A stretch of DNA of 25,836 nucleotides from CAWHOW01 sp050013795 (GCA_050013795.1 JBEKEO010000023.1:1-25836), one strand, 5' to 3'. Shown: positions 8,067 through 16,473, counted from the first letter of the stretch. The notes: generated by a model from the letters alone, not told the origin. Numbers and translations are program-made.

Positions 8067-9146
8067 TTATTGTAAGATCAATTTCTTAACCGTACTAAAA
8101 TTTGCCGTTACAAACCTGATATAGTAAACCCCTTTGGAAAATCCAGCTACTTTAAGACATATAGGAACGTTATATTCCGAATATAATTTTTCATCTAACA
8201 TTTGCCCGTCAACGGAATAAAGATAGATCTCGATTTTTTGTTTTAATTTCTGATTGAATTTAATAAATACTTTGTCAGTTGCAGGGTTAGGGAAAATAAC
8301 AGGAGAAATACCCCCCCCTTTTGCATCAGCGATACCTGATGCGTCTGTCCACACTGAGTCTACCCACTGAGGGTTATCAATAAAAGGATTCCTGTTATGC
8401 TGTATTTTATAGATGGAATCATTTCTTGCATGTTCTTTTTGGCTAACCGGGTCGAGTTTGTTCCATGATTTTAACACCACCAGTGCCCATGGTTTAGGTT
8501 CAGCGCCTGCAACCATATCGCTTCCTGTCCAACCGCTATCTTCGGTATAATATCTTACTGCCATATAAAAATAAGTGCGTGCAAAATCACCTTTAAAAGA
8601 ATCTACCGGTTCAAATACAACTCCTGTATATCCGGAATCTATGCATGTGCCCAGTTTGCTTCCGTTCTCACTGGTCCATGTTGCTGTGCCAACATCTCCG
8701 AACCCATCATTTCCTCGCCTGTTATTCACATATCCGTCTGTCGGATAAATATGGAAAAGATCGGTGTACATAGGAGCACTACCATTGAACCAGCTTTCAG
8801 GAAAAGAATGTTCCCTGTTATAACAATCGCTTTCTGCACTATAGCTGCCACATTGATTTGTAATAAAAGTGAATTCATATGGGGCCGTTCCACCGGGAAT
8901 GTCAGAATACGGATCCCATACTTTTCCATCTGGTTTAACATCTGTCTTTTGAAAATCAGTCCAAATATCAGCGTATGTTACAGGAGTATGGTTATCTATA
9001 ATATTATGCAATGCTTGTTTTAGCGGAATTCCAATGAGGCCTTTTGCACTGTCATAATATCCGGGAGGTATTTGCGAAAAAGTTGAATTTGCAAATAAAA
9101 GGGATATGAAAACGATTTGCGACAATACTGTTTTTTTCATTTTCAT
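8067..9146 (-). CDS. Secreted endonuclease I family protein with T9SS sorting domain
   Basis: The 359-residue protein has a signal peptide (MKMKKTVLSQIVFISLLF, cleavage near SQ at 24-25). The endonuclease I (EndA-type beta-beta-alpha-metal) domain spans about 27-215. Its catalytic part is NREHSFPESW (N110, R111, E112, H113), followed by DLFHIYPTDG (129-138) and VNNRRGN (140-146). Residues about 280-359 are a Por secretion C-terminal domain with IFPNPATDKV, IYLYSVDGQ and FSKGVYYI. It should degrade extracellular DNA or RNA after T9SS export, for nutrient scavenging. A G8 tract (C8 on the plus strand, 8311-8318) codes for G277-G279 exactly between the nuclease and sorting domains. A second in-frame ATG follows 6 bases after the first. 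Confidence 0.87.
   Translation of the reverse strand: MKMKKTVLSQIVFISLLFANSTFSQIPPGYYDSAKGLIGIPLKQALHNIIDNHTPVTYADIWTDFQKTDVKPDGKVWDPYSDIPGGTAPYEFTFITNQCGSYSAESDCYNREHSFPESWFNGSAPMYTDLFHIYPTDGYVNNRRGNDGFGDVGTATWTSENGSKLGTCIDSGYTGVVFEPVDSFKGDFARTYFYMAVRYYTEDSGWTGSDMVAGAEPKPWALVVLKSWNKLDPVSQKEHARNDSIYKIQHNRNPFIDNPQWVDSVWTDASGIADAKGGGISPVIFPNPATDKVFIKFNQKLKQKIEIYLYSVDGQMLDEKLYSEYNVPICLKVAGFSKGVYYIRFVTANFSTVKKLILQ
8311..8318 (-). repeat. G8 homopolymer at the nuclease/T9SS-domain junction
   Basis: Eight consecutive G on the coding strand encode G277-G279. I translated both slipped frames. One added G stops after about 7 novel residues. One lost G stops after about 22. Either change removes the sorting domain but keeps the nuclease domain intact. 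Confidence 0.55.
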
Positions 9147-9158
9147 TAATTAGAATTA

Positions 9159-9166
9159 CAAAAGTA
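9159..9166 (-). promoter_or_regulatory. Possible -7 box (TACTTTTG) before the endonuclease gene
   Basis: On the minus strand TACTTTTG fits TAnnTTTG, ending 12 bases before the ATG at 9146. This implies a very short leader and independent transcription of the nuclease and queD. No -33 match was found. Confidence 0.25.
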
Positions 9167-9212
9167 AGGATAATTAGCTATTTCGGGCGATGTATAATAA
9201 AAAAGTACTTGG

Positions 9213-9779
9213 TCAGGTATGATAATAAAAATGTTCAATCAAAACCTTTACTCCCATGGCAATAAGAATTACACCGCCAAGTATCTCTGCTTTATTGCCA
9301 AGTTTAATACTGAGTTTCTTTCCTATATGCACACCCGAATACGACATCAAGAATGTGATTATTCCCATCGTTACAACCGTGACGAAAATAGGTATTTTAA
9401 TCAGGGCAAAACTTAAGCCCACGGCAAATGCATCTATGCTGGTAGCAACAGACATTGAAACCATTACCCAAAGATTTTTTGAATTGAGTTTTCGATTTTC
9501 TGTTTTTCGCGTTATTGCTTCAATGATCATTTTAAATCCAATACCCGCAAGCAAAATAAATACCACCCAATAATCAAATTTATGAATATAATCATTTAGG
9601 AGGAATCCTACTCCCCATCCCAGCAAAGGCATTAAACCTTGGAATAATCCGAAATATATTCCAACCCTGAGCGCTACCTCTGATTTATGCTTAGCACATG
9701 CGCCAAAACATATTGCAACAGCAAAAGCATCCATTGATAAGGCAAGAGCAGCTATGAAGATGGTTAAAATTTCTTTCAT
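9213..9779 (-). CDS. mntP: Manganese efflux pump MntP
   Basis: The 188-residue inner-membrane protein has six predicted transmembrane segments arranged as two similar halves. Each half carries the family's Asp motif: ALSMDAFAVA near residues 13-22 and TSIDAFAVG near 113-121. GxxxGxxQGxMPxxGW follows in the first half (about 40-55). Length equals that of typical MntP, which exports Mn2+ from the cytoplasm. The gene begins 4 bases after the msrC stop, so the two are probably co-transcribed. In many bacteria mntP is controlled by a manganese riboswitch (yybP-ykoY); I see no room for one here, consistent with operon expression. Confidence 0.92.
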   Translation of the reverse strand: MKEILTIFIAALALSMDAFAVAICFGACAKHKSEVALRVGIYFGLFQGLMPLLGWGVGFLLNDYIHKFDYWVVFILLAGIGFKMIIEAITRKTENRKLNSKNLWVMVSMSVATSIDAFAVGLSFALIKIPIFVTVVTMGIITFLMSYSGVHIGKKLSIKLGNKAEILGGVILIAMGVKVLIEHFYYHT

Positions 9780-9783
9780 ATTA

Positions 9784-10239
9784 TTATATCATAGCAATAA
9801 TTTTTTCAAGATATTCAGCATCCACTTCATCAAATGAATTTAACTCGCTGCTGTCGACATCAAGTACAACAGTTATCTTTCCAGTTTTATCTCTGTAGGG
9901 AACAACAATTTCAGATTTAGAACGTGAATCGCAGGCAATATGTCCGGGGAATTGATGAACATCTGGAACAATAATTGTTTTACCCTTATTGATACCAGCC
10001 CAGCAAACGCCTTTATTTTTAGCCAAAACTTGGCAGGCTACAGGCCCTTGGTAAGGCCCAACAATCAGATCTCCATTCACTAATCTATAGAAGCCACACC
10101 AGAAGAAATAATCCAATTTATGATAAAGCACAGCCGAAACCGTTGCCATGTGGGCTGTTTCATCGTTGCTCTTTTTTAATAAATCTTCAAGCTGCAAATA
10201 CAAACGCATGTACCTGTTGATTTTTTTTTGTTTATCCAT
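9784..10239 (-). CDS. msrC: Free methionine-(R)-sulfoxide reductase (GAF domain)
   Basis: This cytosolic GAF-domain enzyme reduces free L-methionine-(R)-sulfoxide, using thioredoxin as electron donor. The three family cysteines are present: C69 (GPVAC), C79 (KGVCWAG) and C103 (HIACDSRSKSEIV). Their spacings of 10 and 24 residues match the E. coli enzyme. PDVHQFPGHIAC is diagnostic. The frame could extend upstream to a TTG at 10263, but I chose the ATG at 10239. This gives a usual 151-residue length and avoids an odd MVFVVSYN extension. It lies 36 bases after the PreA-like gene and 4 bases before mntP. An antioxidant function at the end of an operon of oxygen-sensitive radical enzymes is plausible but inferred. 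Confidence 0.9.
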   Translation of the reverse strand: MDKQKKINRYMRLYLQLEDLLKKSNDETAHMATVSAVLYHKLDYFFWCGFYRLVNGDLIVGPYQGPVACQVLAKNKGVCWAGINKGKTIIVPDVHQFPGHIACDSRSKSEIVVPYRDKTGKITVVLDVDSSELNSFDEVDAEYLEKIIAMI

Positions 10240-10275
10240 ATTATAACTGACAACAAACACCAAACAATTAACTTT

Positions 10276-11553
10276 TTACTTCACCCAATCCTTAATTGTT
10301 CCATAACCATTCCAAATTATTTCTCCTGTTTCTGCATGTACGCATTCAATGGCATCCCTGTTGCAATGCCCCACACACCAGCCGCAACCAAAACAATATT
10401 CTCTATTTAATTTTGGAACTTTTACGGTCTTCTTATCTCCTGATAATGCGCCATAAGGACAAACCGTTACACAAATCCCGCACATATTGCATTTTGATTC
10501 TTCAAACTTTGGTATAATAGGGGTAAGCTCTGCCATGGGATCTTCCCTTTTCCATTCCCTTAAGTATTGAAAATCTTTTACAACACAACCCTGAATTTCT
10601 TTTATTGACTTGTATCCTTTCCTGTCCATAAATTCATTTAATCCTTCAACGCATTCTTTCAACACACCAACTCCTCTGGAATATATTGACGAACATAATC
10701 CGGCAATCCCACTGCCTGCCATCAAATATCTTACACAATCATCATAGGTGTATGAGCCACCGCCACCAAGAACGGGGATTTTTACAGTCGCAGTAATTTC
10801 CATCACTTTAGCCAGAGAAAACAATTGCCATGGTCTGCCTATAAGTCCACCCATTGATGAGGGTACTCCAAAGAAACTACCTGTTTCATGATCGATCCAA
10901 CAACCGTAAAAAGCATTATTTGCAGAAATAGCTGCAGCGCCTGCTTTTTCAACTGCTAATGCAACACCAGCCATATTTACACACTGGGGCGTCATCTTGA
11001 ACATGATGGGAATTTTCACGGCATCAACGCAAGCTTTTGTGACTTTATACGCTGTTTCCGGATCCATAGCCAAAGGAGCGCCAACAGCTTTGTGTGCATC
11101 AACCGCTCCAAATGTTGCATGCGGGCCTCCGGTATCAAGCTCCACCATTTTTACTCCTGACGCTTCCATATCTTTCAGAAAAGGTATCCATGTTTCAGGA
11201 TCAGCGCCAATACCGGAACAGGAACCAATATAAAGCATATTATACTCTTCACACGTTTCTAAACATTTCGGAAGTTCTTCATTCAGCCATTTTTCATAAG
11301 GCATGTTATGAAACATCTGGCTGCAAATCCATGCATCTTTCAGATCATTTCCAAAGCGGCGGAGTGAATAGAAATAAGGACGTGGCCAACGATGTGGGCC
11401 GTCAATTTTATGTACTGTTTTTCCAATGATCCATCCTATACCTTGTTCAGCACACCTTCTGAGAAGTCTTTCGTGTCCGCCAAAGTCGCATGAAGTAACA
11501 CCAATTGGATTTTTAATCTTTAATCCGCAAAATTCTGTTTGTAAGTTTGCCAT
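10276..11553 (-). CDS. PreA-like FMN / 4Fe-4S oxidoreductase (dihydropyrimidine dehydrogenase family)
   Basis: The 425-residue protein has a dihydroorotate/dihydropyrimidine dehydrogenase-type FMN barrel (about 5-310) and a C-terminal two-[4Fe-4S] ferredoxin domain. Its cysteines are C355, C358, C361, C365 and C387, C390, C393, C397. FMN-barrel marks include FKMTP at 185-189, SANNAF at 210-215, PVLGGGG at 260-266 and the AGSGIAGLCSS phosphate region. Compared with PreA and mammalian DPD, the ELNxSCPH motif is ELDTGGPH (138-145). The loop that carries DPD's proton-donor Cys reads APLAMDPE, placing Leu161 where the Cys should be. It is therefore unlikely to be an ordinary uracil reductase. No PreT partner is encoded, so reduced ferredoxin is the likely electron donor. 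Substrate unknown; it probably reduces or oxidises a ring or unsaturated intermediate of this operon. Confidence 0.8.
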   Translation of the reverse strand: MANLQTEFCGLKIKNPIGVTSCDFGGHERLLRRCAEQGIGWIIGKTVHKIDGPHRWPRPYFYSLRRFGNDLKDAWICSQMFHNMPYEKWLNEELPKCLETCEEYNMLYIGSCSGIGADPETWIPFLKDMEASGVKMVELDTGGPHATFGAVDAHKAVGAPLAMDPETAYKVTKACVDAVKIPIMFKMTPQCVNMAGVALAVEKAGAAAISANNAFYGCWIDHETGSFFGVPSSMGGLIGRPWQLFSLAKVMEITATVKIPVLGGGGSYTYDDCVRYLMAGSGIAGLCSSIYSRGVGVLKECVEGLNEFMDRKGYKSIKEIQGCVVKDFQYLREWKREDPMAELTPIIPKFEESKCNMCGICVTVCPYGALSGDKKTVKVPKLNREYCFGCGWCVGHCNRDAIECVHAETGEIIWNGYGTIKDWVK

Positions 11554-11591
11554 AATGGATGTTGTTTGAAGTTTATATTAATTTTTTCTAT

Positions 11592-12494
11592 TTACATCAT
11601 TCTTCCAATAGTTGTTGAAATACCATATTGTTCAATTATTTTTTTTGTCCTGATAATATCTTCCTTTTTCAATTGTCTGTATTCATTATAAGGGTTTTTC
11701 ATTCCAAGGTATGCATATTTATCAGCTCCCAAATTATGAAAAGGATTGATATCAATAAATTTTATTTTTAAAGATGCAGCAAATTTTGCAGTCTCCAAAA
11801 TATTTTCATCATCATCATTGAAATCGGGTATCAACGGGAGTGAAATTCTGATTTTTGTTTTACCGGAAATATTAATGGCATTTTCGAGAATAATCTTATT
11901 TTCAACACCGGTTTCCTTTTTGTGTTTTTCTGAATCCATGTGTTTGATATCATACAAAAACAAGTCGGTATATTTTGCTGCTTCTTTTATTATTTCTGAT
12001 TGAACATATCCTGACGTATCCACCACGGTCGACATTCCCGCATTCTTGCATTTTACTAAAAGAGAAATTGCAAACTCATGCTGAAACAAAGGTTCTCCTC
12101 CGCTTAATGTTAATCCTCCATCATCACCATAAAAAGGAAGATCTTTCTCTACCTCATTTAAAAGTTCATCGGCTGAATATTTTTTCCCTATCTGCTGAAA
12201 CGCCCCGTAAATACATTCATCTACACATTTAAAACAGTTTGTACATTTTTTCCTGTCAATTTTTTTATTAATATCCTTACCGATTGCATCTTCGGGACAA
12301 ACATTTATGCAGCCAGCAAAGTTCTTACATCGTTTAGGAATAAAATAAAACTGAGATTCAAATCCTAATGATTCAGGATTTGAACACCACTTGCAGGCAA
12401 GAGGGCAGCCTTTTAGAAAGATCGCTGTCCTTATGCCAGGCCCGTCGTGAGTGGCAAAACGTTTTATCTCGCTTACGATTCCGGTTTTACCCAT
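11592..12494 (-). CDS. Glycyl radical enzyme-activating enzyme (radical SAM)
   Basis: This 300-residue activase would use S-adenosylmethionine to abstract hydrogen from the GRE glycine. The radical SAM cluster motif is C30-PLA-C34-KW-C37 after DGPGIRTAIFLKG, and the SAM-binding GGLTLSGGEP is near 123-132. A ferredoxin-like insert spans about 52-100 as in GRE-eliminase and decarboxylase activases. It has C84, C87, C90 and C94, but only three cysteines in the other half (C56, C62, C66). The start ATG overlaps the upstream DUF6282 gene by 8 bases, giving translational coupling. Its GRE is five genes upstream in the same operon rather than adjacent, and no other GRE is in the window, so they are inferred to be partners. 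Confidence 0.92.
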   Translation of the reverse strand: MGKTGIVSEIKRFATHDGPGIRTAIFLKGCPLACKWCSNPESLGFESQFYFIPKRCKNFAGCINVCPEDAIGKDINKKIDRKKCTNCFKCVDECIYGAFQQIGKKYSADELLNEVEKDLPFYGDDGGLTLSGGEPLFQHEFAISLLVKCKNAGMSTVVDTSGYVQSEIIKEAAKYTDLFLYDIKHMDSEKHKKETGVENKIILENAINISGKTKIRISLPLIPDFNDDDENILETAKFAASLKIKFIDINPFHNLGADKYAYLGMKNPYNEYRQLKKEDIIRTKKIIEQYGISTTIGRMM

Positions 12495-13545
12495 AGATTA
12501 ATTTTGCCGGTATTTCTTTAGCCATTATTTCAATATCACGTTCACTTACTCCTTGAGCAAGCAATGTCTTGATAAACATCTTCCAGCCTGGAACAGGAGG
12601 ATTTCCAGGTTGTCCAGCATCTGTAATGAGCACAAGTTGCTCCGGACCTTTTTCTTTTATGAGATCTTTTATTAAAGCAAATGAATAATCGAAAGCAATG
12701 ATCCAGTCCTGCATGCCTGCCCATGGCACACATGAACACTCAGCAAATTCAAGGTAACCGCCAAGATCGATCATTTCTTTTGCTTCATCCGGATTCAATA
12801 TAGTCATTTCCTGTGTAACATGATCCAGCAAAACTTTTATATTCATTTTTTTCTTTTTCACATATTTCAGGACAGCTGCCTTTTCTTCATTTGAAACATG
12901 GCAGGTTGATAATGCCACTCTTTCGCCTTTTGTATTATTATTGTATTGTGCAAGCAAATCTAAAATATCTTTCAGTTCTTTTGTAAGCTCATCTGATGTT
13001 CCCTCGGTAACGGATATACCACCCTGAAGTCCCATTGCCTGTCTCTGATGTTTTGCATCAAGAGATGGCAGCCAAACTTCTTTGCATCTTCCGTAATCAA
13101 GAGCCGTTTTAACAGCTTTCAGATTCATGCCACCTACCGATTCATTTAAAGTAATTCCGCCATAAACCTCAACAGGTTTAAATTCAATTCCTGCTTTCGC
13201 TTTTTCTTTTGCCATCCTATTCAGAAAATCCTGAACTATAATAGCACAATTATTAACCATAGTATTGTGGTCTTTGAATACAAGGGCTTTCATTCCTGCC
13301 TCACTTGCTTCAATACATGTTTCAACCATTGTTGGTCTGCCGGGAAGCCAGCCGCCAAGCGGTGCACCGTGAATATGAATATCAATGACACCTTTCAGAA
13401 TTTCATTGACCTTCTCAGGTTCTACAGGTGTTCCTGGATTTAAATAAATATAGGGCCATGCCGGATGAGAACGTTTTTTAACTTCTTCTTCCGTGATGAC
13501 TCTGCCGTATGGTCTTTTAGCCCATTCCTCTGATGCCTTGCTCAT
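12487..13545 (-). CDS. DUF6282-like metal-dependent hydrolase (amidohydrolase fold)
   Basis: The 352-residue protein looks like a TIM-barrel metal hydrolase. VIDIHIHG gives the HxH pair H57/H59. FKDHN (K91, D92, H93) is the expected strand-2/3 region, with K91 a possible carbamylated bridging lysine. STCHVS (H216) and LLDHVT (H242) supply later ligands, and ITDAGQPGNP supplies D309, the usual catalytic Asp. The HxH, KDH and DxGQPGNPxPxxG set matches what I recall of DUF6282. No function is established for that family. In this operon it could open a cyclic amide or lactone formed after Mo-dependent hydroxylation and reduction. Weak GGAA Shine-Dalgarno; it overlaps the activase gene by 8 bases. 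It is not a canonical dihydropyrimidinase. Confidence 0.72.
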   Translation of the reverse strand: MSKASEEWAKRPYGRVITEEEVKKRSHPAWPYIYLNPGTPVEPEKVNEILKGVIDIHIHGAPLGGWLPGRPTMVETCIEASEAGMKALVFKDHNTMVNNCAIIVQDFLNRMAKEKAKAGIEFKPVEVYGGITLNESVGGMNLKAVKTALDYGRCKEVWLPSLDAKHQRQAMGLQGGISVTEGTSDELTKELKDILDLLAQYNNNTKGERVALSTCHVSNEEKAAVLKYVKKKKMNIKVLLDHVTQEMTILNPDEAKEMIDLGGYLEFAECSCVPWAGMQDWIIAFDYSFALIKDLIKEKGPEQLVLITDAGQPGNPPVPGWKMFIKTLLAQGVSERDIEIMAKEIPAKLIYG

Positions 13546-13597
13546 ATATTTTTTTCCTTAAATAAGTTTGATAATATCGGTTTATTGAAATTTTTTA

Positions 13598-15997
13598 TTA
13601 TTTATTTTGTTTTCGTTTCTTTTCCAATGCTGCAAGAATTTTATCGGGTGTAATAGGAAGGTCTCTTACCCTTATACCGACAGCATTATAAATGGCATTG
13701 GCAATTGCCGGCGCAGTAGGACAAAGCCCTGATTCACCTACTCCTTTAGCACCCCATGGTCCAGCGCTATCGTCGGTTTCTACGAATTCCAAATCGATCG
13801 GAAAATCCATTTCCTTTATAGTTGGAATTTTATAATCACGAAAATCAGGGTTTAATATCTTGCCATTTTTAGTAAGAATCTGTTCGTATAGTGTATAACC
13901 CAATCCTTGTGCAAGTGCACCATACATCTGTCCTTTCAATGTCTGAGGATTTAGTACCTTTCCCACATCATGTACTGCAACCATACGCAGAATCTTAACT
14001 TCGCCTGTTTCGATATCAACCTCTACTTCTGCACCCTGGGCTCCTACAGCATAAGAAGCAGACATATTGCCATAGCCCTTATTCCAATCCGGTAATTCGT
14101 TGGGTGGATCATAAAATGCCTGTGCACTCAGCATAGTGCCCTGTTCCCTGAAATGAATAGCACGTAACAGGGTTCCCAAATCTACACGAAGCCAGGGTTC
14201 GAGGGGTGCATCTTTAATGAACACAAAACCATTAATCATATCAAAATTGCCTTTTTTGCAGGCTTCTTTGACATCAAATTGTGGAGCGTTATATTCGGGA
14301 TTTTTCTTGCAAAATGATTTCAAATTTTTCTCTGCTAAAGATGGAAACTGAGTTTTTGCATGTTCAAATATCTTGTTTCGAAGATCATTCGCGACCTTAA
14401 GAGTTACGTTGCCAGCCATAAAAGATCCCCTGCTGGCATGTGTTCCTACATCCCACGGACAAGTATTCGTGTCAACCTGATTAATAAATACTTTTTCAGG
14501 ATTAACTCCAAGCGCATCAGCTACCCCTTGTTTCAATACCGAATGAAGCCCCTGACCCATTTCCACACCACCATGAGAAACATATACATTACCAAAATCG
14601 TCTAACTTTAAAAACATTCCTGTACCGTCAGACTTGTAAATTCTTCCGCCACCGCCAACATGGAACAATGATGCCATACCAACACCGCGATATTTGCTCT
14701 GCTGTTTCCTTGATTGCTTCCAATCCAGTTTTGTGGCTACTGACTCCATACACTTGTCGAGAGCACATGTAGTGACTTTTAGACCCATCGGTGTGGTCTC
14801 GTTTGATTTATTACAATTGATCATTCTGAAATCATACGGGTCAATGCCTACAAGTTCAGCCAGTTCATCCATATTGGTTTCCAAAGCCCAGTTAACCTCC
14901 GGATTACCATAACCGCGCATAGCCTGGCAGTATGTATTGTTCGAGTAATAAATATCTGCATGGAATTTAATATTCGGTACACGGTAAAGTGAGGTAGAAG
15001 GTAACAACATTACACTGGGAAATGTAGCGCCCCATGAGGTATATGCACCATTATCCTGAATAACATGAATCTCCCTGAATGTAAGTTTTCCGTTCTCATC
15101 ACAGCCTTGAGTTATTTTTGTCTGGGAAGATTGACGCGGAGACAAACAGGCAAACTCTTCATTTCGATCATAAACTATTTTTACAGGCTTTCCGGTTTTA
15201 TGTGCCAGAAGGATACTGATATATTCATATGCATGCGTATCAAGCCCTGTTCCAAAAGCCCCACCCAAAGTAGGTACTATCACTCTTACGTTTTTCTCCT
15301 TCAAACCAAGACAAGGCAGGAAACCAAGAAAATCTCGTTGAGCTAAGAAAGGAACCTGTGTTTTGGTCCAAATTGTAAGATTATTGTTCATATCGAATTC
15401 GGCAATGGCTCCGGCTGTACCCATACAGCTTTGCTGGATCCATTGCGTGGAAAATTCACCCGACACTATATGTTTAGCAGCCTTTCTTCCGGTATCTATA
15501 TTTCCGGAAGTATGCTGAAACAGAACAGGCACTTTATTATCTCTTAGCGGCTTACCTTGGGGATCAAACTCATGAATAAGAATTGCATTTTCTTTACAAG
15601 CTTCCTGAGGAGAATAAATGCCAGGAAGAGGTTCATATTCCACTTTGATAAGATTTATAGCCTCTTCTGCAATATCTTCTGATATTGCTGCTACTGCAGC
15701 AACTTCATCACGGAATTGTCTAACTTTATCCTTTTTCAGAATAAAATTATCCCGTAAAAACCCAAACCTCATCTCGGGAGTATTGTATGCTGTAACAACG
15801 GCAACAACGCCGGGAAGCTTTTCTGCTTTGGAAGTATCGATATTCAGTATCTTTGCGTGTGCATGTTCGCTGAATTTTATTTTGCCATAAAGCATGCCCG
15901 GCCTTGAAAGGTCGTGGATATAAAGAGTCTTACCGGCAGCTTTGTCCCCACTATCGGGCCTTGGAATTGGTTGTCCTATGTAGTTTAATTTGCTCAT
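13598..15997 (-). CDS. Xanthine dehydrogenase-family molybdenum hydroxylase, large Mo-cofactor subunit
   Basis: The 799-residue catalytic subunit binds molybdopterin cytosine dinucleotide or a similar cofactor and hydroxylates a carbon using water. The N-terminal 'hammerhead' domain is about residues 15-125. Cofactor-binding stretches are LGGAFGTGLD (244-253), CQAMRGYGNPE (357-367) and HGGVEMGQGLHS (475-486). The catalytic base is E755 in KGVGESG. Length is typical. The start overlaps the 2Fe-2S gene as ATGA, with an AGGAGG 5 bases upstream. Enzymes of this family oxidise purines, nicotinate, isoquinoline, aldehydes or aromatic acyl-CoAs; the substrate cannot be told from motifs. Operon context with a PreA-like reductase and a metal hydrolase favours a heteroaromatic compound, as an inference. 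Confidence 0.9.
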   Translation of the reverse strand: MSKLNYIGQPIPRPDSGDKAAGKTLYIHDLSRPGMLYGKIKFSEHAHAKILNIDTSKAEKLPGVVAVVTAYNTPEMRFGFLRDNFILKKDKVRQFRDEVAAVAAISEDIAEEAINLIKVEYEPLPGIYSPQEACKENAILIHEFDPQGKPLRDNKVPVLFQHTSGNIDTGRKAAKHIVSGEFSTQWIQQSCMGTAGAIAEFDMNNNLTIWTKTQVPFLAQRDFLGFLPCLGLKEKNVRVIVPTLGGAFGTGLDTHAYEYISILLAHKTGKPVKIVYDRNEEFACLSPRQSSQTKITQGCDENGKLTFREIHVIQDNGAYTSWGATFPSVMLLPSTSLYRVPNIKFHADIYYSNNTYCQAMRGYGNPEVNWALETNMDELAELVGIDPYDFRMINCNKSNETTPMGLKVTTCALDKCMESVATKLDWKQSRKQQSKYRGVGMASLFHVGGGGRIYKSDGTGMFLKLDDFGNVYVSHGGVEMGQGLHSVLKQGVADALGVNPEKVFINQVDTNTCPWDVGTHASRGSFMAGNVTLKVANDLRNKIFEHAKTQFPSLAEKNLKSFCKKNPEYNAPQFDVKEACKKGNFDMINGFVFIKDAPLEPWLRVDLGTLLRAIHFREQGTMLSAQAFYDPPNELPDWNKGYGNMSASYAVGAQGAEVEVDIETGEVKILRMVAVHDVGKVLNPQTLKGQMYGALAQGLGYTLYEQILTKNGKILNPDFRDYKIPTIKEMDFPIDLEFVETDDSAGPWGAKGVGESGLCPTAPAIANAIYNAVGIRVRDLPITPDKILAALEKKRKQNK

Positions 15998-16473
15998 GAC
16001 TTCCTCCTTATTTCTTTAGCTGCAGCTTTAACGGAATCAACAATCTGAACGTAACCTGTGCATCGGCAAAGATTACCTAGCAATGCAGTTCGGATATCTT
16101 CGTCACTTGGGTCATTGTTTTTATCTAATAAAGCCTTGGCAGACATTATCATACCCGGGCTGCAATAGCCACATTGAATAGCGCCATTGTCAATAAAAGC
16201 TTTTTGAATAAATGAAGGTTTATTGTTTTCTTCAAGAAGACCTTCAATAGTAATGAGCGTTCTGCCTTCTATCTCCAATGCGGGATAAAGACAAGCATTA
16301 ACCGATTTACCATCTACAATTACAGTACAAGCCCCGCATTCTCCTTCCCCACATCCTTCTTTGGTTCCTGTAAGTCCAAGCTTGTCGCGGATAAGGTCAA
16401 TGAGACGTAGATGGCTTTCCACCTCAAGCGTCCTCTTTTGGGAATTGACGATAAAACTAATTTCCTTTTTCAT
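15994..16473 (-). CDS. Molybdenum hydroxylase [2Fe-2S] subunit
   Basis: The 159-residue electron-transfer subunit passes electrons from the Mo site to FAD. The plant-type [2Fe-2S] cluster is at C41, C46, C49 and C61 (GCGEGECGACTV). The second, family-specific [2Fe-2S] cluster is at C101, C104, C136 and C138 (QCGYCSPG and NLCRCTGY). All eight ligands are present and the length is typical of CoxS/XdhC-type subunits. It overlaps the FAD-subunit gene by 17 bases and the Mo subunit by 4, so the three are translationally coupled. A clear GGAGG site precedes it. Confidence 0.95.
   Translation of the reverse strand: MKKEISFIVNSQKRTLEVESHLRLIDLIRDKLGLTGTKEGCGEGECGACTVIVDGKSVNACLYPALEIEGRTLITIEGLLEENNKPSFIQKAFIDNGAIQCGYCSPGMIMSAKALLDKNNDPSDEDIRTALLGNLCRCTGYVQIVDSVKAAAKEIRRKS
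16003..16008 (-). promoter_or_regulatory. Shine-Dalgarno AGGAGG for the Mo subunit
   Basis: Perfect AGGAGG, 5 bases before the ATG at 15997, inside the end of the 2Fe-2S gene. Such full sites are rare in Bacteroidetes. Confidence 0.85.

Noticed and set aside
10240..10263. TTG start for the methionine sulfoxide reductase
   Set aside because: The ATG at 10239 gives normal family length. The extension has no conserved residues and no ribosome binding site.
12487..13545. Dihydropyrimidinase or hydantoinase
   Set aside because: It is about 100 residues too short and does not show the usual hydantoinase motifs beyond a general HxH. The DxGQPGNP ending points to DUF6282 instead.
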